Origin: Lactarius indigo
Taxonomy: Eukaryota > Basidiomycota > Agaricomycetes > Russulales > Russulaceae
Length of the DNA: 64,000 nucleotides
Assembly: GCA_025766275.1 (NCBI GenBank)
Contig: JAFKAC010000007.1
Location: forward strand, 1,054,001-1,118,000
Reading direction: 5' to 3'
The stretch's first letter is position 1, and each line of letters opens with the position of its first letter. This document shows positions 25,401 through 38,442 of the stretch, one piece after another. The position numbers were made by a program, and so were the translations under genes. The notes beneath the pieces were generated by a model. It made no database searches. It had not been told where the DNA came from and was given only the letters and a program-made list of their open reading frames with translations.

Positions 25401-28400
25401 CTTTATACCTCCCTTCTTTCTCACCCCGACCGCTCACTACAAGGGATTGCACTTTCCTGTTTACTCACATATAAACCGCCTCACCTACTTCCGCACACGG
25501 AGCGGCTCCGAAGACTATTAGACGACAGCCGGTGGCGTGATGAACTCGCTCAACTTGACATCGCTAATTTCACTGAAGAGGAACGCCCCGCTCTCGTCGA
25601 TGCCGTGATACGGATACTTTTCGGCTTTGTCCGCGAGCGACATACCCGGGACCGCCGTGCGACGGTCTTGGCCACCCTCGGCGGATGCACGAATTCAGAA
25701 CTTGGCCTGTTGGTCACGCTCATGCTTCAGGATATCCTTCCCGCGACCTTAGAGAATGCAGACTCGAGTACGGTGATGGCCGCCCCAAGTGGCATTCCAC
25801 TGAAGCCGCAAGTTGGATTCTTGCATTTGCTGGGTGACGTCCTGAAGCAATTGGGGCCACGATTGATTGCCCATTGGGACACTCTCATAGTTGCCACGAT
25901 CAGCTTCGTAGCCCAGGCCCAGGCCTCCTTAGAGGTACTCAGGCAGGAGGACCGAGATCCAGGAGACGAAACAGAACCACCAACTGACGCAGCAGAGGAG
26001 GATGGTGATACGCAAGCCAGTTCATCAAAATTGCTTCGGGTGATTCGGCAGCTAGGCATTCGACGTCTTGTAGACTTCTTCCGCAACTCTACTTCCTTTG
26101 ATTTCACCCCGTACATGAGTGAAATCTTTCGTACTCTCTTCTCGCCGCGTCTAGCATCCTTTCCCAATGAAAACACACAAGCTCCATCTGCCCTCTTAGA
26201 CATATTCTACACCTGGTCTTCTGACGAAAGATACGCTACTTTTTTGGTGGATTACGACAACCGTGTACTACCGCAGGTATTCGCCTGTTTGACAGCTCCT
26301 AGCGTCAAGCCTATGGTCGTCGCTCGCATCCTCGATCTCGTTGATCGTCTGTTGGAGTTATCCGCAGGTCATGAGGATATCTCGCGGCGTGTTGTCCTCC
26401 AGCATGTCCCTTTACTTCTATCGAACCTTGCCGCCCTCGTTCAAGCAGTGAAAGGCGATGCAGTGGCAAGCGACCAGCTGGTCCAGCGCCAGATTAGGAT
26501 TCTATCAGGCCTTGCTCACTATATCTCAGATGGGACGCAAGCATCCACATTACTTGGACTTTTCTCCCCATTGCTGCGCAAGCCGACCAAGCAAGTTGGA
26601 GAACGTACCAAAGCCGACATCCTCAATATCGTGGCCAACCTCCTCCCACTCATACCGGGTCTGACAGAACTAAATGGCTCAATATATAGGGTGACCTATG
26701 AACTCATATCCTCGTTATTCCAATCGGCCCGATCAAGGCAATGCAGAGTAGCACTCATCGCGGTGTTCCGGGCGCTATCAGCCATCGACGCTTCTCTACA
26801 AGAGTTGGCGGAATTATTGGAGCAGCTCAACGCGTTTTCTTCGAAGCGTATTGAGGAGCCCGATTTTGATCAACGATTGAAGGCTTTCGCGAAACTGAAT
26901 GAGGTCTTGCATCCCTCTCTGACACCTAACCAGTGGTTACCAGTCCTATTCAATTTGTTGTACTGCATACAGGACCCCGACGAGCTGGCGATTCGTAGCA
27001 ACTCGTGCCAAGGCTTCAAGCATCTTATCGATGCCGTTGCCGCGGGATCAGACCCGGAATATCAGACCATCTTTCTGCGCAAGCTATTCCCTGGCCTGAA
27101 GAACGGGCTTCGATCGAAGAACGAGATGGTGCGCTCTGACATACTTAGTGTCATTGCTTACGCGGTGGCACGGTGTGACGGCATCACAGCGCTGCAGGAC
27201 ATGAAGGTCCTTTTGGAGGGTGGGGACGATGAAGCAAACTTCTTCAACAACATTCACCACGTCCAGCTCCATCGTCGGATTCGCGCTCTGAACCGACTCG
27301 CGGAGCACTGCGACGAACGCCAACTACGCAGCTCTACCCTGGCGGATATCTTTATACCTCTTGTGGGACACTTCGTAGCGTCTTCATCAAATTTAGATCA
27401 TCATCTCGTAACTGCTGCAATAACTGCGACCGGTCGTATGGCAAGACAACTTTCGTGGGGCCCTTATTATAATCTAGTCCAACGTTACCTTAAACTGTCG
27501 AAAGCCAAGGACGCACCGGAGCGTCTATGCATTAGGACTATAGTCGCTATTCTGGATGGCTTTCACTTTCCTATGGACGAGATCGCAGCACCTGAGCTAA
27601 GCGGACTAGTGGAGGCAGACGCGTTCGAGCCGGACGGAGTTGAGGAGGATAACCTTCCTGAATCCAAGCAAGTTAGCGACCGTATTTCAGATGCAGTCAA
27701 CAACAAGCTCCTTCCCACCCTTCTGAAACACCTTGAAAACCGCAAGGAGACCGAAGACACCCTTCGTATCCCAATATCCATTGGTATCACAAAGATCGCA
27801 TTACACCTCCCTTTGACCACCCGGGAAGCGCAGATCACAAAGCTCATCACGACCCTCAGCCAGGTACTGCGCAGCAAGTCTTCCGAGACAAGAGACCTTA
27901 CTCGTGAGACGCTGTGCAAAATTTCTACCATGATCGGTCCTTCATATCTTCCAATTGTCTTGGGGGAAATGCGTGGAGCGTTAATCCGTGGTCCCCAGTT
28001 GCACGTTCTCGCTTACGTAACACATGCGCTACTCGTTCACGTGACGAAGCAAGACGACATGGAATCGTTCAGAAACCTCGATAACTGCGTGGAAGATGTC
28101 GCACACATATCTGCTGAAGTCATCTTCGGTGAACCGGGAAGGGATGTGCAAAGTGATGGCTTTAAAACCAAGATGCGGGAGGTCCGTTCTTCAGGGTCGA
28201 AAGGCCTCGACTCCCTTGGTGTCATCTCAAAATTCATCTCCCCTGCAAAGATCAGCAGTCTCTTGAGGCCGCTACGTGCTATAATGCAGGAGACGGAGGC
28301 TTTGAAAGTTATGCAGAAAGTTGACGACGCCCTGCGGAGAATCGCTGGCGGTCTAAACTCAAATGAACATCTCGTCCCCAAAGAGTTGATTACCTTGTGT

Positions 28401-30742
28401 CATACGCTAATCACCCAGGACTCCAAACTCCAGAAGCACGTGGTAAAGGTTGAACGGAAGAGAAAGAGAGCGAAAGAACATGTCATCGTCGAGTCCAAGG
28501 GTCACACAGGGACCGCTGATGGCCACTTCACTGTCAACTCATTCCGGTGCGTCACGGCTACACCTTTTTTTTTGTCTGTACTAATAGAATTCGACGCAGT
28601 TTCGTTGCCTTTGGACTCGACCTGTTCAATACTGCGTTTCGTCGCAATCGCTTCGATTTCGGCGATCCTGACATTCTAGCCCGTTTGGAGTCCATGGTCG
28701 CGGTTATTGGCAACACGCTCTACTCGAGTAACTCTACCGTTCTAATCCATGGTCTCAAGGCCTCTGCAGCTATTATCAAGTGCCCACTGAAGAACCTGGA
28801 CAAGTCTCTTCCCATTTTCGTCAGACAAACTATCGACATCTTGAAGCAGACAGGCAGCACGGAGTCCGAGGTTTCCCAAACTGCGCTCAAGACCCTTGCA
28901 ACAATCGTGCGCGATAAATCGAGTACGGAAGTCAAGGAGAAAGACCTGGTTTATCTCCTCGAGCTGTTGGGCCCGGACCTCGAGGAACCGGACCGCCAGG
29001 CCTCCGTCTTTGCCATGCTACGGGCAATCGTCGCCCGCAAGTTCATTGTTCCAGATATCTACGATCTCATGGAGCGAGTCTCTGAGATCATGGTAACGAA
29101 TCAGTCTCCACAGGTCCAAGAGCTCTGTCGTGGTGTATTTTTACAGTTCTTGCTGGACTACCCACAGGGCAAAGGCCGCCTACGCACCACAATGTCGTTT
29201 CTTGCAAAGAACACCGCATACACATACGAGAGTGGGCGACTTTCCGTATTGGAGCTACTTGGCGCTATCGTCTCGAAATTCGAAGAGGGACTGATAGGTG
29301 ATTATGCCGACCTTTTATTTGTCGCTCTTGTGATGGTCGTCGCAAACGACGACTCTGCAAAGTGCCGTGAAATGGCCGCAGAGATTATCAAGAGCTTGTT
29401 TTTACGCCTTGACGCCGACCATCGTCGCCTTCTCATGTCGCATCTGCGTTCCTGGGCTAGCCAGCAGGCCAATACTCAACTGACACGAGTTGCCGCCCAA
29501 GTGTACGGCGTTATACTTGAAGCACTCCAGGCCGATGCCGCAGCATACCTTCCTGCTATTCTAGAAGACCTCAACGCAAATCTCCTGCGAGGCACGGAAC
29601 AGCTTGCGAACGAAGAAGGCGAGGGACTGGACGTTGACCAGCAATGGCAAGTTGCGTACCATATCCTCACCGTTCTAGGGAAAATCGTCCGAGTATTTCC
29701 CGATGTCGCCTCGCGCCCGCAAAAGCTTCCTTGGCCTGCGGTAGTTGCACATCTACTATTCCCTCATGCGTGGGTACGGATGGCTGCTTCGCGCTTAATC
29801 GGACAGTTGTTTGCCGCGACCCCAGTGGCCGAGCTACCCCAAGAAGGGTATCCCGCCTCATCGCCGTTGGTCGGGCTAGACTTGAGGGAAATCGCCGGGA
29901 AACACTCTACGCAACTCAAGAGCCCATACCTCAACTCTGCGTTAGGGATGCAGGTCGTCAAGAACCTTTTATATATTGGGAAGTGTTTCTATGCCACCAA
30001 AATTCTGAACCCTCAGCATGCCGAAGACGAGGACTCGGAGAGCGAAGATGGCGATGAGGAAGGGGACGTGGAGCAGGAGGGAGAGCATATCAACGGAGCA
30101 AATCAAGAGAACCCCCTTGCATGGCTCTTCTCCAAGCTGTCATACCAGATACGTGCTGCACTTATTGTTGGAAGAAATCGCTCGGTCAGCAGTGTGAGCC
30201 AGCCTCTTCTCGAATAGGAGTTATCACTCACTGGCACTATTATGCAGGAGCACTGGGACGAGCAACCGGCGGCTATCCTACGTTTCTTTGCAGCAATGGC
30301 GAATTACATGGAGGCCCGCCAGCTGGAAGGTTTTTTAATGCACATTCTGTCACCAATATACCGTATCACCGAGGATGACACTATCCGGGACCAGTGGATG
30401 GGTAAGCAACGCTAACGGCTGCCCCGAATAGTCTCATTCACGCTTTACAGTCGAACTCAAGGCGACAGCCGTGGAACTTCAGGAGCTTGTTCAACAAAAA
30501 GTTGGCACAACAAAGTTCGCTGTCACGTATAACAAGATCCGGCAGACAGTTTTGGGGGTACAGCGTGAGCGGAGAACCGCCCGTGCCGTAAAGGTATGTA
30601 TTAAAGTTGTAATTGGTTCATACGGTAGTTGACGGCGACCCTGCAGTCTGCCACTAATCCCGAGGCTGCGGCGAGACGAAAACAACAGCGTTCTGCTACG
30701 AAGAAGGAAAGTCGTAAACGAAAAGGCGCTATGTTCGCGTAG
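22463..30742 (+). CDS. UTP20: UTP20, small-subunit processome protein
   Basis: Twelve exons: 22463-22504, 22568-22648, 22709-22908, 22954-23332, 23386-24138, 24193-24485, 24533-25112, 25161-28546, 28600-30193, 30248-30401, 30451-30593 and 30647-30742. They sum to 2567 codons (2566 aa), close to yeast UTP20. UTP20 is a HEAT/ARM-repeat nucleolar protein of the U3 snoRNP processome needed for 18S rRNA maturation. Diagnostic blocks are HGLKASAAIIKCPLKNLDKS, QTGSTESEVSQTALKTLATI, DLVYLLELLGPDLEEP and SPQVQELCRGVFLQFLLDYP. An acidic stretch lies near residue 2390, and the basic tail RKQQRSATKKESRKRKG fits nucleolar targeting. The start codon opens a 14-residue exon ending KREKRFK that is spliced to HRSYQATLKDV. 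Confidence 0.92.
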
Positions 30743-30931
30743 GTGCCCAGCCTTCAGGCCCCCACTGACTTACTGATAGTCCATTCCAGAGATAATAGAG
30801 GGAGGCTGAAACGACGCAAGGAGGATTGACGAGTTGGTATTGGTACCACGTTTTAGAAAAATCTGTTCGGGTAGTTGCGTACGAGTAAAAGTAAAATACT
30901 ACACAGCGAATGATGTACAACATTACGGACA
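30743..30931. terminator. Convergent 3-prime region, UTP20 and CTK3
   Basis: Only 189 bp separate the two stop codons, so the two 3-prime UTRs probably overlap or abut. A run of AAAGTAAAATAC-like sequence lies near 30885, but no certain polyadenylation signal could be assigned to either gene. Confidence 0.4.
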
Positions 30932-31938
30932 TCAGGATATATCCATCGGGGCAGCGTCCCGGTGATTGTTTTTCGGATAGCACAAGTCGTTCTCCTCTGC
31001 CACGGCCTCGTCATCATCTTCGTTCCAGTCACTGGTCGTCTCCCACTCGTTCTCGAACTCGATATCGATCGTGAGTTCCTCGACGCCGTCGGTATCGTCT
31101 GTGAGAGGCATGAACGAAGCCAATGGGGCAGAATGTGCGGGGGCATGCGTCGTGGGCTGCACCCATCGACGCTCACGTAACCGCTTATGCCGCTCCCGGT
31201 CAGCCTCGATGCGCTTGAAGACTTCATCGCGTGGGAGGGCCTCTGGTTTTGAGGGGGCATGGGCTAATGGAGACGGCGGTGGTGTAGTTTCGCTTCCTAT
31301 GTTCCGGGTGGTCAGGACAGAAAGGGCATCGTCGACCTTTTGCGGATCAAGAACCCGCTTGCTTCTCCAATCTTCAAGTATCTGGTCTCGTTGAGTGAGT
31401 GGAAAAAAAAAACAAAGCAAAAAGTGGGGGGGAGGAGAACAAAGCAAGGCTCACCTGTTTTGTACTCATGAGATTTGGGAGCCCTACACGGCCTTCTGGA
31501 ACGACCGACAGAACGATCCTACTGAGGTCTCGACCCACGTAGTCGACATAGAAAGAACTGTCGGGCTGAACACCCTGTCCCAGCGCACTTGGGTGAGACT
31601 TTGCCAGGAGTGAGGCCTCACATAACGAATCGAGGAAGTAGAGGATGTTTATTCGATTGTTGATGGAGCCCTATGAAAGGTGAGCTTCGGTTTCAACGAC
31701 AACGAATGCAGGTGTTAACTTGTGGTCACCTTCTGACATTCCTCTACGATGCAATCCCACAGATCTTCACCACACTGAGAGAAGAACTTCAGAGCAAAAC
31801 CGACGACCTTCTGTATAGACTGTTGGGAACTGGTGAGCGTATAGTTGAGTAATATTTCAGGTGAGATGTGTGCGGGACTGACGCATTAAGTTTTCGTATG
31901 AGCGAAAGAAATTGCATCCTCACTTCGAAAGGATCCAT
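30932..31938 (-). CDS. CTK3: CTD kinase gamma subunit (CTK3)
   Basis: Exons are 31938-31883, 31826-31730, 31670-31455 and 31381-30932, giving 272 aa. The N-terminal domain starts MDPFEVRMQFLSLIRKLNAS and continues KVVGFALKFFSQCGEDLWDC and NNRINILYFLDSLCEA, the CID-like fold of CTK3. CTK3 holds together the CTDK-I kinase (CTK1, CTK2), which phosphorylates Ser2 of the RNA polymerase II CTD during elongation. A later block, ILEDWRSKRVLDPQ, and a C-terminal acidic tail (about residues 225-255) are also present. ATG 31938 is chosen because the longer open frame upstream has no ATG. Exon 1 ends at AATGC/GTCAGT. Confidence 0.88.
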
Positions 31939-34900
31939 TGGCACCGGCTCAGGCGAGCTCGCACTCCGTTCCACGTTCCTCGACGCCACCAGTCTGGGCG
32001 GTTCCCGGATGTCGGACAAACATTAAACTCCGCCCGGCGCCCACCACGTGCTCAATCCTCATCAACATCAGACCGGACAAGCGGTTCATTTCACAGCCCT
32101 TGCTTTAGTGCCTCAATATATATATTTCTAGATCTGTATCCCCGGAACCTCGGCATTTGTGGGCCGTAAAAGCTTGCTCACACAGCCGTAGTCGCAAGCA
32201 TGGTCCCGCCTTCCAATCAACGTGGAAAAAAGCAATCGGACAAATCAGCAACGGTGCAGGTGCTACATAGAGTTCGCTCCAAGTACTCTGCCGAGTGGAT
32301 CATTTTTTGTTGATAACAAAATAGGGAAAAGGAAACTACCGTAGGCAGTATTGTGGAGAGAGATCAAGATATTGATTACGTGTTGACGTGATTCTAACGC
32401 TGCCATCCCAAATACAAATGAAAATGAAATCGAGCACACGCTCTAATTTGGTGAGTAATACAGTACGCTGAATAAATAAGTATAGAGTGTAGATCCATGA
32501 CATCAATATACCTCTAAGCTATAATACTAAAATATCGCCAAATGAAGGTAGTCCAAACCAGTTGAACATGTGGACAGAGTGTCTGACACCACCTCGTGGT
32601 TCTGCATGAGGAGCCCCAACTCACAACCGATATGGTTCGCAGGAAGCGCGCACTGCGGAGATATTACACGCGGGTGCACACTAGACGCGGAACTTACCAT
32701 TGGCGATGGGACAAGGGCTGCACTGACCCGCTACTACGTCGTCACTTATGTTCGGGACGACAAAAGTAACCCACCGCCTCAGATCGATCTGGTCATCGAG
32801 CGACCTACGAACCGGCTAGAGCCAAGGAGGTCCTGCCCAGACTGCTGCGCAGCTACCCGATGTTCAGCTTGAACCGAGCAAGCTCATTGAGAAGGCAAAT
32901 AGAGATCTCGACTTGCTTGACCGACCTCCGCCTCCGAGAGAGATCCCACGAGTCAGTAATTGCATTCACGGGAGGGCGATCGAGAGAAAAGCTGCGACGA
33001 CCTCGTACAGCAGATCGGACACAGCAGTGTGAGTTCGGCACCACCATTCATGGGACGAGTACGTCATGCTTTGTAGCGCGGTATGGAGGCCTCACGGGCT
33101 GTGCTTCGCCAGTATTCGCTAGGCGGGAGGTGGTCCCGCCTCCGGGGTTCCTAGTCGGTAAATAAAATTTCAGACAGAATTCTGTCGGGATTACTGTAAT
33201 GGCGACAAAAAATATCTTCACAGACACCTCGGAGATTGCGGGACAGCACGTAACGAACGCTGCGTAACATCGGACGTCGTGTCCCGCTTGTTCGTGAACA
33301 GCAGACTTTTTTTTATTCAGGGCGGTCGGCGGCCGGTGGGAGGGGATGTCAACCTGTCAACCTTTCATCGCCCAGCGACAGCGGCACAACACCGACTTTG
33401 TAGGTCATTGAGACAACCGCACACAAAATTTAACCCCTGTGCCGAGAAATCAAAGGAATTCACTCACACGTATTTCGACTACGGCATGATGATCTGAAAC
33501 GAGTGTTGTGAGTCGCGCCATTTTTACGAGAAGATGCATACCCCAAGCATTGCAATGAGGAGGCTTCAGGCGAATCAAGCCTATTCAGGGAGTTGAAGGG
33601 GGGGATATTCACACACCCTACTATCAAGTTTTCAAGGGGCAACACCACAGTGACTTCAACGACGATATCATATGTGGTTTTCAGAACCGCTCGTCAGATT
33701 ACCCTCTGGGTTTGTGATCGAGGCTGCTCGACTTTATAGCGTTTCAACCATCAAGCACTCAAACGACACTAAAGACCATGGCTGATGTGAGTTCGTGCTT
33801 CGAAGGCGTATGAGCAGATTTTCTTACTCTCCTTTCTGACAAGTTGACCACGCTACGTTCGAATGTATCAGCGATGGTCTATGAACACGTTGTGTACCAA
33901 TGACAGTTGATAGGGCTCGGCTTTGGGAGTTATTAGGAGTCAGCAAGACACCCTTGTCGGTCGAGCTCGGCCTGGCATACCGAACACGTACGCGAACTGG
34001 TCTTCTGAGGCTCCACTTACCGCAGAAAGACCGAAGACGCTGGTTGCGGACCAGAAGTGGCTCTCGTTAGCCTTGGGAGAACTTAATTGGACTAGCAGGT
34101 GATGAGGTTTGTTGGTTCAGATAACGTACCATATTCTATTATTTTCTTCTTCTTCCGCCGGGTAAGCAGCCGTGAGTCGGAGAGCGAAATCCACGTAGAT
34201 TGACCGTGTCGAGTCGAAAAAATGACGTGTACCAAATGTCGAAATACGCCAGAAGCTCAAGTGACTCGGTGCCCAGATGAACGACGTGGATGTGATACGT
34301 CTTAATTAAAAGAAGTAGACTAGAAGCACGCGACACGGGATCTCGGCGAACCATGGTCAAGGGCGGTGCACGGTCATGCGATGGGATTGGGCGGCCATCA
34401 GAGATAGTCAGAGATATCTGTAAAGGGGGCCACCGCAGATCAAAATTCGCCGTATACAAAAGGAGCGGAACTGAGGGGCGATCCCAGAAGTCGCGGTGCG
34501 GTCGGATCCAGCACACGTACACAGCAACAGAAATGGGTGAGGACGTTAACTGTCACATCATTTGAGTAAACGGGCAAAATAGGACTAGGCGTAGGTGATG
34601 TTTTGACAAGACTCATTTAAACGGACAGACAGGGGGCACGTTTCAGATTATTTAGGCGAGAGAACGAACAGTGTGACCTAGTGGAAGCGTTTGGGTCCTT
34701 TGGGGTGGCCCATGGAGAGGGCTGTGGAGAGACTTCAGTAATCTGTGCTTCCTGTACTGTGGAGACTCGGATGACAAGATAGTGACGAAGCTACAGCAGT
34801 AAACCCTGAGCCAGGCCGTGACGGTGAGTGTAGAAGTCGAAGAGGTGTCAATGATAACGCTGGTGACAAGTTAAGACTAGCTGTGGGAACCGAGTCAACA

Positions 34901-35270
34901 ATTTCCGCAGATAGAAACATTGTTTTTCCTAAAGGAGCCGTGTCTCGTGGTAAGCCTCGTGATGCGACGAGGACAGGCGGGACAACGAGGCCGCGTCCGT
35001 CGTGTTCTGACGGTCACTTGTACGCAGAGAGAAGGGACTCGGACTCTGATAGATCGTGAACAACGTGTGTGCGGATAAGCCAAACTATCTGATAATCTGC
35101 GGCCCAGCGCTCAGAAATGAACCACATGCCTTTGGTGTGCCCCTGACAGCACTCTGACAGCGCTGACCAAATGAAAGTCTCACCAATGGGTGTCCTCACG
35201 CTGAGCATCCTCACAGGTGTCTCCTCCTCCCTTGGCGCCTTCCCCCATTCCCCTCGTCCCCTCTCAAGCT
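31939..35270. other. Long gene-free region with faint coding traces
   Basis: This covers the CTK3 promoter, about 3 kb of unassigned DNA and the GH5 promoter. At 32840-32980 a trace reads LEPSKLIEKANRDLDLLD followed by PPPPREIPRV, which looks protein-like, but it is cut by stops on either side and I do not recognise it. At 33779 an ATG is followed after three codons by a perfect GTGAGT donor, but no continuing exon could be found. Sequence around 32330-32540 is AT-rich. No tRNA or repeat was seen. Confidence 0.35.
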
Positions 35271-38200
35271 ATGGCCGAGGACCGCCCAGTTTCGACGGTC
35301 AACTCGGACTACGCCACTCCGCTACATTCCCCACTATCCCTCGACAGCGCCACACTCGAACCTCCCCGCGCTTCCTTCTTCAACCCAGGCCCTTCTCCTG
35401 ACCTTGGCACCCCGCGGGATTCAATCGCACCCAGTGCCAGTGGTCCCGAACAAGACCGAGATGGCCTTACCCCGGCTCAGTCCACCACCTTCCTACCCGC
35501 GGGCAAGGAATCGGGAACCATCACCCCGCAGCGCACCATTGGCGCCAAGCCACTCTACCGCCGTCCCGTGTTCTGGGCCATCGCCCTCGCAGCCCTTGTA
35601 GCAATTATCCTCGCCGTTATCCTCCCTGTGTATTTTGTCGTCATTCGCAAGAACAACAGCTCTAGCAATCTTAGTACTAATAATAACAACGGAACTACCC
35701 CTGGCCCTGGCAGTGGCAATGGCAACAACCCTCCGACGAGCTCCTCCAATGCGACCTCGGGTGGCGATGGTTCGACGATTGTAACTGGAAACACGTCCTT
35801 CACGTACTCAAATTCGTTCGGAGGTTTCTGTGAGTGTTCTCTCTTGCTTTACAGTATCTCCCCTATTTTTTTGGTGCCTTGCTGGGCACATGATGTTATT
35901 CCCATGCATAAGAACTGTTCATCTCTCGCACTTCCTTCATACCTTCTCGGTTTCTCCGTGTAATTGCAATTATTGGTTTTAGACAGGCGTTCCTGTGGAG
36001 GCGGGACAGTATATTCTTCCCCGCATTATTAGCTTTCTAGCCTATCTAGCGTCATCACTGGTATCGTTGACTACGATCATGACCTGCTCCTTACAGGGGT
36101 TTATGACCCTCAAGACCCCTTCAATGACGGCGCTAGACCTAATTCTTGGACACCGCCCTTGAATACAAGTTGGAACTGGGCAACCGACCGTGTGTATGGC
36201 GTAAACCTCGGCGGTCTATTCGTTCTCGAACCGTTCATTTCCCCTGCGCTTTTTCAAAAATACCCCGGAGCAGTTGATGAGTGGACCCTCAGCGAGGCTA
36301 TGGCGGCCGATACGGGCCCTAGGGGTGGGCTACAAGCGCAATTGGAGGCACATTATGACACTTTCGTCGTACGACTCATCTCCTCCTTCACGTTACCTGG
36401 TGCTGACCCTGCCCTTGTTCCCAACGCTCTACCACCGCGGCGCTTATTCGGTTATATTCGTTCACAGACCGAACAAGACCTCGCCGAGATGGCAGGGGCA
36501 GGTTTGAACTGGATTCGCCTGCCAATTCCATTCTGGGCGATTGAAACCTGGCCGGGGGAGCCGTTCTTAGCGCAGGTGTGCTGGAAGTGAGTGTTGGACA
36601 TGATCCGAGAAGCGATACCATGCTGTTTCTTAATTTTTAAACTTGCATCAGTATTCGGTGGAAGGGAGACGGCGCTGATCTTCCTTACGCAGGTACATCC
36701 TTCGCCTCATCGGCTGGGCGCGCAAATACGGTCTGCGCATCTATCTCGACCTTCACACCGTTCCTGGCTCTCAAAACGGTACGTGTCGACTATAGTACAT
36801 TCTACTCGGCTCATCTATTTGACGTATCTTACGCCACCGCTTACTCTTCTTTTCCCACGTGCACCCACACTACGATCTGTTTGCCGTATTCTGCATATCC
36901 AAAAGGCTACAATCACTCGGGAAAGGGTGGGCAAATCAACTTCCTGAATGGGATCATGGGTATAGCGAATGCCCAACGCACTCTGGACTACATACGGATA
37001 ATCACAGAGTTCATTTCTCAACCAGAATATCGAAACGTCGTCCCAATGTTTGGAATCATCAACGAAGCACTCGTCGGGACCATTGGGAAGGATCAGATGA
37101 CTGCGTTGTGAGCCTTTTTCTTTCTCCACGGCCATCGTATCTTCTCCTTCTCTTCTCCTCCGTCTTGTTTCAAACCCCAATTGCACCCACTTATCACGCA
37201 ATTATGTTATCGGCCCCTATTCAAACGCTTGATGAGATTGCATTTCTTGATCCTGAATAAGCGCCCGCTGACAACCGCTGACATGCCTTGTTCTCGTCAT
37301 CCGAACTGTAGTTACCTTCAAGCTCACGACATGATACGAAACATTACCGGTTATGGAGAGGGCAATGGGCCGTACATTGCCATTCATGATGGCTTCGAAG
37401 GCGTTGCCCAATGGGCAGACTTCCTCCCAGGCTCAGATCGGATCGTTCTCGATACCCACCCTTACTTCGCATTCGACGGGCAGTCGAACACTTCCCCAAT
37501 TGATACAGATGACGGACTTGGAGAACCTGGCGGTATTTGGCCGAAGCAAGCTTGTAACTCCTGGGGGCCAAACATTAACAGGAGGTCCGTATTTCTACCC
37601 TTGTTACGCGAATCAAACCCTTATTGTGAATTAGTCAAAGTGCCTTCGGAGTCACCGTCGCAGGCGAATTCAGCAATGGGTATAACGACTGTGGTTTGTT
37701 CCTTTTGGGCGTCACAAACACGGCTACAGATGTGGGCGATTGCACGCCTTTTATCGATTGGCAAAATTGGAGCCAAACATTCAAGGCCGGGCTCCGTGAT
37801 TTCTCGCTTGCCAGTATGGACGCCACTCAGAACTGGTGGTTCTGGACTTGGAAGGTGTGTGAGGCTTTACCGCGGGCGCAACATTGCTTAACGTCAGGGC
37901 AATATCTCGTGTTTTTGCAGATCGGAAACTCCTCTACCTCAGGGACGGTTGAGGCCCCCCTGTGGTCGTATCAGCTCGGACTGCAAAATGGCTGGGTGCC
38001 AACTGACCCACGCGCAAGCATCGGAAAATGTCAGGCGTTGGGCGGCAGCCAGGTACCTTTCCCAGGCACCTATTCTGCATGGCAGACTGGTTGGCCCGGT
38101 GCAGGCACCATTGCTCCCAGCGTATCGTCGTCCTTCCAATGGCCTCCATCAACCATATCCAACGTCGAAGGCGTCCTCTACGCCGCTCTCCCCACGTACA

Positions 38201-38442
38201 CTCCGACCGGAACCATCTCGACCCTGCCGCCCCCTGAGCTCACCCCAAAGGTGTCGCAGGGTGATGGCTGGTATGATTCGAAGGACACAGCTGGTGCGAT
38301 GGTCACGGTTTCCGGGTGTAGTTACCCCAACGCTTGGGACTCAGACGGCGTCATTACCCCGACCGCGCCTTGCCCCTCACGAAGTCTACCTGTCGCAATC
38401 GTCACAACATCGCCATCACCGGTTTCTATCCGAGCTGGGTGA
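35271..38442 (+). CDS. Membrane-anchored GH5 exo-1,3-beta-glucanase
   Basis: Exons are 35271-35829, 36097-36586, 36693-36778, 36906-37107, 37312-37584, 37635-37854 and 37921-38442, giving 783 aa. It has a Ser/Pro-rich cytoplasmic head, one membrane helix at about residues 100-124 (LAALVAIILAVILPVYFVV), then an Asn/Gly/Ser linker with N-glycosylation sites, so it is a type II membrane protein. The catalytic domain has VYGVNLGGLFVLEPFISP, the acid/base Glu in FGIINEALVG (about E432) and the nucleophile in VAGEFSNG (about E548). The family (GH5, subfamily 9 type) trims beta-1,3-glucan in the cell wall. The first intron (267 nt) is unusually long for this window. Both catalytic Glu residues are present, so it is probably active. 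Confidence 0.9.

Noticed and set aside
33779..33880. Possible gene start ATG-GCT-GAT/GTGAGT, with a downstream VDHATFE-like peptide recalling the eIF5A N terminus
   Set aside because: The splice phase does not fit and no further eIF5A sequence follows.
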